28,109 nucleotides of DNA from JBECKQ01 sp040235375 (GTDB lineage: Bacteria > Planctomycetota > Phycisphaerae > UBA1845): assembly GCA_040235375.1 (NCBI GenBank), contig JBECKQ010000179.1:1-28109 (forward strand), in the 5' to 3' direction. The position numbers and the translations under genes were made by a program. Below are positions 22,638 through 28,109 of this stretch, in pieces. The notes under the pieces were generated by a model. The model worked only from the letters and a program-made list of their open reading frames with translations, had not been told where the DNA came from and did not search any database. The stretch's first letter is position 1, and each line of letters starts with the position of its first letter.

Positions 22638-23501
22638 CTATGAGGCCAGCGCCACCCGTCCGTACCGGCGGCTCTTGCGTCGCCGCAGAATTCGCCGATT
22701 CGATATCTTCCGGGGGCTCCTCGTGCGGCCGCCCTTGGCCAGCTTGCCGGTCGGGCTGCACGGATGCCGCCCGCCGCCGCTGCGACCCTCGCCACCGCCC
22801 AGCGGATGGGACACCGGGTTTTGCGCCGTCCCACGTACGTATGGGCGGCGTCCCTTGTGTCGCGTCCGGCCGGCCTTGCCTGCTCGCAGGTTCAAATGAT
22901 CGACGTTGCCTATCTGTCCGATTGTCGCGCGGCACTCCACGCGAACCTGGCGCATTTCACCGGAGGGCAGCACGAGCGTCGCCCAATCGCCCTCGCGGGC
23001 GAGCAGCCGACACGACGCGCCGGCGCTGCGGGCGAACTTGCCACCCTGGCCGATGTTGAGCTCGATGTTGTGAACGTCCATCCCCACCGGAATGTTCTTC
23101 AGCGGCAGGCAGTTGCCGGTCTTCGGCTCGACCGCAGGACCGCTTTCCAGCTTCTCACCGACGCGGAGGCCGACCGGGGCCAGGATGTAACGTTTTTCTC
23201 CGTCAGCGTATTGCAGAAGTGCGATGTGGCAGGTGCGGTTGGGATCGTACTCGATCGCGGATACCGTGGCGGGTACGCCGTCTTTGCGGCGCTTGAAGTC
23301 GATTACGCGATAGAGCTTTCTCGCGCCGCCGCCGCGATGCCTGCTCGTGATGCGGCCATGATGATTGCGTCCGGCGTGCTTGCGCAGGCGCTCGGTCAGG
23401 GCCTTTTGCGGCCGCCTCTTCGAGTCAGTCACCTCTGCATAGTCGTTGACCGACGAATTCCGCCGTCCGGGAGAGGTCGGGTTGTATACCTTGACGCCCA
23501 T
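22638..23501 (-). CDS. rplB: 50S ribosomal protein L2 with variant active-centre loop
   Basis: 287 residues. N-terminal SPGRRNSSVNDYAEVT, LRKHAGRNHHGRITSRHRGGGARKLYR and VGMDVHNIELNIGQGGKFARSAGASCRLLAREGDWA are typical. L2 helps join the subunits and supports the peptidyl transferase centre. The near-universal N-P-V-D-H-P-H-G-G-G-E-G loop reads N-P-V-S231-H232-P233-L234-G-G-G-E-G here. The His equivalent to E. coli H229 is kept (H232), but the Asp before it is Ser and the second His is Leu. The C-terminus is basic (RRILRRRKSRRYGRVALAS). Confidence 0.97.
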   Translation of the reverse strand: MGVKVYNPTSPGRRNSSVNDYAEVTDSKRRPQKALTERLRKHAGRNHHGRITSRHRGGGARKLYRVIDFKRRKDGVPATVSAIEYDPNRTCHIALLQYADGEKRYILAPVGLRVGEKLESGPAVEPKTGNCLPLKNIPVGMDVHNIELNIGQGGKFARSAGASCRLLAREGDWATLVLPSGEMRQVRVECRATIGQIGNVDHLNLRAGKAGRTRHKGRRPYVRGTAQNPVSHPLGGGEGRSGGGRHPCSPTGKLAKGGRTRSPRKISNRRILRRRKSRRYGRVALAS

Positions 23502-23555
23502 TTGCCTCAGTCCGTCTGCTTCCGATCGCGGCCTGTTTCTTCACCCCGATGCGGG

Positions 23556-23867
23556 TCAGAACAGGTCAATGTGCGAGTTCGCGTCCAACACCACGACCGC
23601 CTTCTTCCAGTCGGCCGTCTTTCCGAACTTGTAACGCACCCGGCGCTGCTTCCCCATGCGGTTCGAGGTCCGCACGGACAGCACCTTGACGTTGTAAATC
23701 TTCTCGATCGCCTGGCGAATCTCCGGCTTCGACGCCCGGGCGTGAACCTCGAACGTGTAGGATCCGCCGCGAGCCCGTTTCCACTTCGTCCGGTCGAACT
23801 GCTGCGTGCTCTGGTGCGTGCCTTTTTCCGTCACGACCGGGCGTTTGACTATGTGGTAGATGTCCAT
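23556..23867 (-). CDS. rplW: 50S ribosomal protein L23
   Basis: 103 residues. IVKRPVVTEKGT is the family opening, Y-T-F-E-V-H-A-R-A-S-K-P-E-I-R-Q-A-I-E-K-I-Y-N-V-K-V the core, followed by a tunnel-facing extended loop and KKAVVVLD near the end. An insertion of basic and aromatic residues (RTKWKRARGG) lies in the first third. L23 is the trigger-factor and SRP docking site at the exit. It is 47 bp after rplD. Confidence 0.96.
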   Translation of the reverse strand: MDIYHIVKRPVVTEKGTHQSTQQFDRTKWKRARGGSYTFEVHARASKPEIRQAIEKIYNVKVLSVRTSNRMGKQRRVRYKFGKTADWKKAVVVLDANSHIDLF

Positions 23868-23914
23868 CGTGCTCTACTCACGCCTCTCTATCAGATCCGC
23901 CGAGCGGACAAACG

Positions 23915-24559
23915 CTAATCGGTCTCCGCCCGCAGCAGCACGGGGTCCTTCTTCAACACGTCGAACGCGTCCCTGCTCAGGATCAGCTTCCGCCGCCGGA
24001 GCACTTCGTACGCGTTCAGCTCGCGCAGCGGTCGCACTTCGGTCTTGGGAATGTTGCGCCCCGCCAGGTACGCGTTGCGATCCGCATCGCGCAGCGCCAC
24101 CACGCACCCCCGTTCCGCGTTCAGCGCCCTGAGCATCGAAGCGAAAGCCTTGGTCCGCGGCTGCTCGAACGCCAGGTCCTCGACGATCATGACATCGCCG
24201 GCATCCAGCTTCGCCAGGATCGCGTTGTTGCGTGCCAACCGCCGGATTTTCTTGGGCAGCTTCTGCGAGAAGTTCTGCCGGCCCTTGGCAAAGGCCACGC
24301 CGCCGCCGCGGCGGATGTTCGTCCGGATCGTGCCCATTCGGGCATTGCCCGTACCTTTCTGCCGGTACAGCTTGCGCGTCGAGCCCTCGACCATGCCGCG
24401 ACTTCGCGTCGCCGAGGTGTTCTGTCGGCGATTGGCCAGGTACATGACGACCGCCTGCTTCAGAACCTTCGGCCGGACCTCTCCGCCGAGCACTGCCGGG
24501 TCGATCTGCACGGTGCCCGTCTGCTGGCCGTCCATCTTGTAGACCGGAACGTCAAACAT
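23915..24559 (-). CDS. rplD: 50S ribosomal protein L4
   Basis: 214 residues from ATG at 24559; a TTG five codons earlier (24574), with AAGGG four bases before it, is an equally possible start. The tunnel loop holds STRKLYRQKGTGNARMGTIRTNIRRGGGVAFAKGRQ, the universal L4 signature. The C-terminal half contains the Rossmann-like DVMIVEDLAF and ALRDADRNAYLAGRNIPKTEV. L4 lines the tunnel constriction, and in E. coli it also represses its own operon. It is 15 bp after rplC. Confidence 0.96.
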   Translation of the reverse strand: MFDVPVYKMDGQQTGTVQIDPAVLGGEVRPKVLKQAVVMYLANRRQNTSATRSRGMVEGSTRKLYRQKGTGNARMGTIRTNIRRGGGVAFAKGRQNFSQKLPKKIRRLARNNAILAKLDAGDVMIVEDLAFEQPRTKAFASMLRALNAERGCVVALRDADRNAYLAGRNIPKTEVRPLRELNAYEVLRRRKLILSRDAFDVLKKDPVLLRAETD

Positions 24560-24574
24560 GGCCTTTTGGTCCAA

Positions 24575-25225
24575 TCAACCCTTCGTCTTGGCACGGCGCA
24601 CAAAAAGGAGCCCGCCATTGGGCCCCGGAACGCTGCCTTCCACGAGCAGCAGGTTCTGATCCTTGTCGACCGCTACGAGCTCGAGATTACGCTTGGTCAC
24701 GCGCAACCGGCCGTCGCGACCGGACATTTTCTTGCCCTTCTTGATATTCCGCCCGGTGCCGAGGTTCGCGTTGCCACCGATGCCGCCCGGACTGCGGTGC
24801 TTTCTTTCCGTGCCGTGCGACGCCGGCTGGCCACCGAAGCCCCAACGCCGCATCACGCCGGTGAAGCCCTTGCCCTTCGTCGTGCCGGTCACGTCGACGA
24901 ATCGCACTTCGTCGTCAGTGAAATTCTGCACCGTCACCACGTCGCCCAGCTCCACGTCCGGGGCGTCCGCCAGTCGCACTTCGCGGCAGTTCCGCTTCGG
25001 GCCGGTGCCCGCCTTGCCGGCGTGACCGATCAGGGCGCGGGTCGAGCGGTGAGGCTTCACGTCCTCGAATCCGAGCTGGACCGCGTTGTAGCCGTCCGCG
25101 TCGCTGGTCTTCACCTGGAGCACCGTGCACGGTCCCGCCTGCACGACGGTCACGGGGCGCACGTCGCCCGACTCGTCGATGACGCGGGTCATACCGATCT
25201 TTCTTCCGAGCAATGCGGGTATCAT
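24575..25225 (-). CDS. rplC: 50S ribosomal protein L3
   Basis: 216 residues from ATG at 25225, giving MIPALLGRKIGMTRVIDESGDV; a GTG six codons upstream is possible but adds residues not seen in the family. The central loop reaching the peptidyl transferase centre is clear: TTKGKGFTGVMRRWGF, GQPASHGTERKHRSPGGIGG and KGKKMSGRDG. L3 is an assembly initiator. The gene starts 132 bp after rpsJ. Confidence 0.97.
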   Translation of the reverse strand: MIPALLGRKIGMTRVIDESGDVRPVTVVQAGPCTVLQVKTSDADGYNAVQLGFEDVKPHRSTRALIGHAGKAGTGPKRNCREVRLADAPDVELGDVVTVQNFTDDEVRFVDVTGTTKGKGFTGVMRRWGFGGQPASHGTERKHRSPGGIGGNANLGTGRNIKKGKKMSGRDGRLRVTKRNLELVAVDKDQNLLLVEGSVPGPNGGLLFVRRAKTKG

Positions 25226-25309
25226 GGCAACTCTACCACTCACTCGCCCGGCGTCGCCGCCGGTTCAAGCCGCTCCCATCAGGTGCGTCCAAGTTCGATG
25301 TTGCGGAAA

Positions 25310-25329
25310 TCGCGGTTCGTGCACCGCGA
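25310..25329 (-). other. Stem-loop between rpsJ and rplC
   Basis: TCGCGGT (25310-25316), a 6-nt loop and ACCGCGA (25323-25329) make a perfect 7-bp stem 28 bp after the rpsJ stop, in the 132-bp rpsJ-rplC spacer. No U-tract follows on the minus strand. It could be a processing or attenuation structure. Confidence 0.35.
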
Positions 25330-25357
25330 ACTCGCCGCCGCCGGCAGCTACCGGCGG

Positions 25358-25669
25358 TCAGGTCTTGATCTTGATGAACACGCCGGCCGGCACTACCAGA
25401 CGGTTGAGAGCTTCAACTGTCCGAGCCGTCGGCTCGTTGATTTCGATCAAGCGCTTATGCGTCCGCATCTCGAACTGCTCGCGCGATTTCTTGTCGATAT
25501 GCGGACCACGCAGAACCGTGTAGCGCTCGATACGGGTGGGCAGTGGAATCGGCCCCCGGACGCTACCCGCGGTCCGGCGGGCATGATCCACGATCTCCTT
25601 CGCCGATGAATCCAGCGTACGGTGATCGTACGCCTCCATCCGAATCCTGATCTTCTCGGTTGCCGCCAC
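25358..25669 (-). CDS. rpsJ: 30S ribosomal protein S10
   Basis: 103 residues, standard size, from GTG at 25669. I-R-I-R-M-E-A-Y-D-H-R-T-L-D, the GPIPLPTRIERYTVLRGPHIDKKSREQFEMRTHKR block and V-P-A-G-V at the end are diagnostic. S10 is a head protein and also the NusE partner in transcription antitermination. It is the first gene of the cluster; tuf, fusA and rpsL/rpsG are not directly upstream. The ribosome site is weak (AAGG 10 nt away). A good promoter lies at 25746-25773. Confidence 0.97.
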   Translation of the reverse strand: MAATEKIRIRMEAYDHRTLDSSAKEIVDHARRTAGSVRGPIPLPTRIERYTVLRGPHIDKKSREQFEMRTHKRLIEINEPTARTVEALNRLVVPAGVFIKIKT

Positions 25670-25745
25670 TGCCGGTTCGCCTTAATCCAACCCAAACGGC
25701 GCAATGCCACCCTCAGCGGGACAGCCAATTCGCCGGAGCCGAGTA

Positions 25746-25773
25746 ACGATAAGCATTTTATTTAGGTTGTCAA
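25746..25773 (-). promoter_or_regulatory. Promoter of the ribosomal protein cluster (before rpsJ)
   Basis: On the minus strand a perfect -35 TTGACA (25768-25773) is followed by a 16-bp, strikingly AT-rich spacer and TATCGT (25746-25751). Transcription would start near 25738, leaving a leader of about 70 nt before the GTG of rpsJ. The AT-rich patch stands out in this GC-rich window, which supports the call. Confidence 0.65.
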
Positions 25774-25909
25774 CGCCGCTTGAATCGCGAAAATACGGCC
25801 GCCGCCTCCGGCTGTTCCCGGCCACCTTCACGAATCCTGCCCGCCCCCTTCCCCAATCACCAGCGACCAGACCGGCCGATCATCCGCCCGCCTCGACCGG
25901 CAACCGGCC

Positions 25910-26680
25910 TCAATCGAGCCTGGCCGGCCACACCCAAGCTGCCATGTCGGCCAGCATCGCTTGATCCGTCATCGCAAAGGTCAGCGGCGTAACCGCGACG
26001 TATCCCTCCCGAACGGCCGCGGTGTCCGTGTTCGGATGGGCCGTCAGCTCCGGATCGCCCCCGTCGAACCGATACGCCGTCAAACCCGCGGCGTTCGTTT
26101 CCTTGCGATAGACGGTGTCGGTCGTCACCAGCGTCTGCGGGCACACGTGTACGCCCTTCGGCAGGCCGCCGCCCAGCGACGGGATGTTGACGTTCAGGCA
26201 GCTTCCCGGTTTCGGCGCGGCCGCGACGTAGCACTCCAGGATCCGCCGGGCCACTCTGGCCGCCCGCGCGTACTCGGGCGACGGGGAGACCTGCAATGAC
26301 ACCGCCATCGACGGCACTCGAAAGAAGACCGCCGCCTCCGCCGCGGCGGCCACCGTCCCGCTGTACAGCATGTACATCCCGGTGTTCAACCCCGCGTTGA
26401 TACCGCTGACCACGAAGTCGGGCCGCCAGCCGAGCAGCTCGATCATGGCCAGCTTCACGCAGTCCGCCGGCCTGCCGTCCACCGACCACCCCTCAGAGGC
26501 ACCCTCCACGGGTACGCGCTGAACCGCCATCGGCGTCAGCACGGAGATGCCGTGCCCCACGCCCGTCTGCGGCGACGCCGGCGCCGCCACGGCCACCTCA
26601 CCGACCTCGGCAAGCTCGCGACACATCGCCTCGAGCCCCGGCGCGAATATTCCGTCGTCGTTGGTCAACAGCACTCGCAT
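25910..26680 (-). CDS. surE: 5'/3'-nucleotidase SurE
   Basis: 256 residues from ATG at 26680 (GGTGG upstream). The N-terminal MRVLLTNDDGIFAPG carries the metal-binding N-D-D of the family. A-A-P-A-S-P-Q-T-G-V-G-H, the SGINAGLNTG segment and Y-S-G-T-V-A-A-A-A-E-A complete the active site. SurE dephosphorylates nucleoside monophosphates and helps stationary-phase survival in the bacteria studied. It is a single gene ahead of the ribosomal cluster, separated from rpsJ by 240 bp, and divergent from the acetyltransferase gene at 26859. Confidence 0.96.
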   Translation of the reverse strand: MRVLLTNDDGIFAPGLEAMCRELAEVGEVAVAAPASPQTGVGHGISVLTPMAVQRVPVEGASEGWSVDGRPADCVKLAMIELLGWRPDFVVSGINAGLNTGMYMLYSGTVAAAAEAAVFFRVPSMAVSLQVSPSPEYARAARVARRILECYVAAAPKPGSCLNVNIPSLGGGLPKGVHVCPQTLVTTDTVYRKETNAAGLTAYRFDGGDPELTAHPNTDTAAVREGYVAVTPLTFAMTDQAMLADMAAWVWPARLD

Positions 26681-26858
26681 GACAACCACCGCTCCATTCG
26701 GCCAAGCCGCGAATCACAAGGGCAACAGAGCCCGGTTGTACCTCGCCGGTGACGTTTCCGCCACGGCCGCGGACGCTTCATCAACACGATGTGGCACCGC
26801 CGTAGCCGCCCAGCAAAACCAGCTATAGAATGCCGCCAGCCAGTGCGGAGGAAAAAGC

Positions 26859-27803
26859 ATGCCAGATGTCACATTGCGTCACTTTCTGGGTTCGGACGTC
26901 GATGGCGTCGTCAACATCTGGAACCGCGCCCTGCGCCGCGACCCGATCAACCAAGGCCGCTTCGTCTCCTGGCTCTTCGGCGATCCCGATTACTGGCCCG
27001 GCCCGGAGTCGGGCGTGTTCGTCGCTGAACGTCAAGGCCGCGTCGTCGGGTTCTGCCGTGCCATCATTCGCCGCTGGCCCAACGACCGCGTCGGCCTCGA
27101 GCCCGATTGCGGCTGGATACCGGTCCTGGCCATCGATCCCGACCACCAGCGTCAGGGCATTGGCCGGGCGCTGCTGGTCCGCGTCATCGACTACCTCCGC
27201 GAGGCTCACCGCAGCCACGTCTGGGTCTGCGGCAACACCGGCTCCGCTCCCGGATACGTCTTCCCCGGCGTCGACAAGGACGCCTACGCTCCCGCTCTCC
27301 ATCTCTTCAAGTCCGCCGGTTTCCAGGTCGATCACGAGCCCGTAGGCATGTGCGGCCCCATCGTGGACTTCGACCTCGACAGGCACTACGCCGACGCCTG
27401 GTCCAAGGGCCAGGACCTCGTCGTCGAGCCGCTGCCGCCGGCGCGCGTGCAGGACTTCCTCAGCTTCATGGCCGAATCCTTCCCCGGCGACTGGAACATC
27501 GCCGCCCGGCACAAAATCCGCGCCGGCCAACTGGACGAGGTCCTCATCGCCCGCCGCGGCGACACCATCCTCGGCTACTGCCAGTGGGAAGGCGAGCACT
27601 TCGGCCCCTTCGGCGTCACCGCCTCCGCCCGCAGCGGTCGCATCGGCGCCAAGATCTTCGTTGAATCGGTCCGCCGCATCCGCGCCGCCGACGGCCGCAC
27701 GGTCTGGTTCAATTGGGCCGACGAGGACGCCGCCCGCTTCTACAGCCGTTACGGCCTGACGCCCACGCGGAACTTCGCCATCCTCCGTCTGGACCTGCAA
27801 TAA
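26859..27803 (+). CDS. GNAT family N-acetyltransferase (probable tandem GNAT)
   Basis: 314 residues from ATG at 26859 with a strong GGAGGA 6 nt upstream. Residues about 5-165 form a GNAT fold whose acetyl-CoA-binding motif is I92-D-P-D-H-Q-R-Q-G-I-G-R-A-L (Q/R-x-x-G-x-G/A). They end with a PGVD...A-L-H-L-F-K-S-A-G-F stretch. About 190-314 look like a second, degenerate GNAT half ending with DEDAARFYSRYGLTPTR. Double GNATs include mycothiol synthase-like enzymes, but nothing here proves a thiol substrate. The next gene, a sodium:solute symporter, starts 13 bp on, so they are probably co-transcribed and may act on an imported amine or amino sugar. A TATAGAAT at 26824-26831 could be a -10 box; no clear -35. 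Confidence 0.8.
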   Translation: MPDVTLRHFLGSDVDGVVNIWNRALRRDPINQGRFVSWLFGDPDYWPGPESGVFVAERQGRVVGFCRAIIRRWPNDRVGLEPDCGWIPVLAIDPDHQRQGIGRALLVRVIDYLREAHRSHVWVCGNTGSAPGYVFPGVDKDAYAPALHLFKSAGFQVDHEPVGMCGPIVDFDLDRHYADAWSKGQDLVVEPLPPARVQDFLSFMAESFPGDWNIAARHKIRAGQLDEVLIARRGDTILGYCQWEGEHFGPFGVTASARSGRIGAKIFVESVRRIRAADGRTVWFNWADEDAARFYSRYGLTPTRNFAILRLDLQ

Positions 27804-27816
27804 CCCGGAGACCGAC

Positions 27817-28109
27817 GTGCTGCTCTCGCTCGATTCCGCGATCGTTGCCGGTTATTTCCTGCTCGTTTTCATCGCCGGCGCCATCCTGGCCAGACGCTAC
27901 GCCCGCCACGGCACCGAAGAGTTCCTCACCGGCGGCCGGACGTTCACCTGGAAGCAGACCGGTTTGACGCTCGTGGCGTTCGCCGTGGACCCGACGTACA
28001 TGGGCATGGCCGGCATCGCCTTTTTGTGGGGCATGTACGTGCTCCAGTGGACCGCCGTCCACATCTGGTTCACCTGCTGGTTTGCCGCGATGTTCCTCGT
28101 ACCCATCTA
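27817..28109 (+). CDS. Sodium:solute symporter (SSS family), N-terminal part only
   Basis: 97 residues are visible before the window ends. GTG at 27817 is chosen because GGAG lies 6 nt upstream. The first membrane span (about 5-26) is followed by E-E-F-L-T-G-G-R and W-K-Q-T-G-L-T-L-V-A-F, the usual SSS opening (transport-gate loop plus second span with a helix break), and two further spans begin after it. Such symporters import sugars, amino acids, carboxylates or nucleosides with sodium. The substrate cannot be named. It directly follows the tandem-GNAT gene. Confidence 0.85.
   Translation, partial: MLLSLDSAIVAGYFLLVFIAGAILARRYARHGTEEFLTGGRTFTWKQTGLTLVAFAVDPTYMGMAGIAFLWGMYVLQWTAVHIWFTCWFAAMFLVPI

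Noticed and set aside
26823..27800. Minus-strand acidic frame (325 codons) opposite the GNAT gene
   Set aside because: The plus-strand frame has the acetyl-CoA motif and a strong ribosome site; the minus frame is Val/Ala/Asp-rich shadow sequence.
1..28109. CRISPR array, tRNA, rRNA, transposase, prophage or integron
   Set aside because: I saw no regularly spaced repeats, no tRNA cloverleaf or rRNA sequence, and no mobile-element protein. Short tRNAs could still escape reading by eye.

Overview
The window is a GC-rich bacterial chromosome segment whose core is a long, co-oriented ribosomal protein cluster (S10-spc-alpha type) on the minus strand, running from rpsJ (25669) down to rplQ (10493). 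Several traits suggest a planctomycete-like member of the PVC group: the spc segment has no rpmD (L30); L2 carries a variant of the otherwise near-invariant peptidyl-transferase loop; L6, L14 and L17 carry insertions; and the flanks hold VanZ/LamG, Arg/Ser-rich TPR, RDD and SSS-symporter proteins. This taxonomic call is inference from protein character, not from a database search.

Layout, left to right. 1-596 (minus): the N-terminal two thirds of a secreted S1/P1-type nuclease, cut by the window edge. 597-1061: non-coding, with a promoter, a palindrome and two inverted-repeat clusters. 1062-2600 (minus): a VanZ-like membrane protein fused to an apparently permuted LamG domain. 2784-3449 (minus): an RDD membrane protein. 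3836-5137 (minus): a free-standing lysine-ketoglutarate-reductase-type protein with its own promoter. 5389-7410 (minus): an exported Arg/Ser-rich TPR protein with a strong intrinsic terminator. 7653-10433 (minus): a HAD hydrolase, a processive family-2 glycosyltransferase and a HIT protein, trailing the ribosomal cluster. 10493-25669 (minus): rplQ, rpoA, rpsK, rpsM, rpmJ, map, secY, rplO, rpsE, rplR, rplF, rpsH, rpsN, rplE, rplX, rplN, rpsQ, rpmC, rplP, rpsC, rplV, rpsS, rplB, rplW, rplD, rplC, rpsJ. 25910-26680 (minus): surE. 26859-28109 (plus): a tandem-GNAT protein and the start of a sodium:solute symporter.

The cluster order is classical, but rpmD, adk, infA and rpsD are missing from their usual places and no other gene replaces them. 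A good sigma-70-like promoter (TTGACA, 16-bp spacer, TATCGT) sits about 70 nt before rpsJ and probably drives much of the operon. The longer spacers inside the cluster contain GC-rich stem-loops without U-tracts. The cluster makes the ribosome core, the RNA polymerase alpha subunit, the SecY translocon and methionine aminopeptidase, so translation, transcription, export and N-terminal processing are co-expressed.

I found no rRNA, tRNA, CRISPR array, transposase or phage gene. Most of the window is housekeeping sequence. The points most worth checking are in the flanks: a zinc-ligand substitution in the nuclease, the permuted LamG domain, the RS/TPR protein, and the free-standing LKR domain. 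Within the core they are the ribosomal protein variants and the empty rpsD slot.
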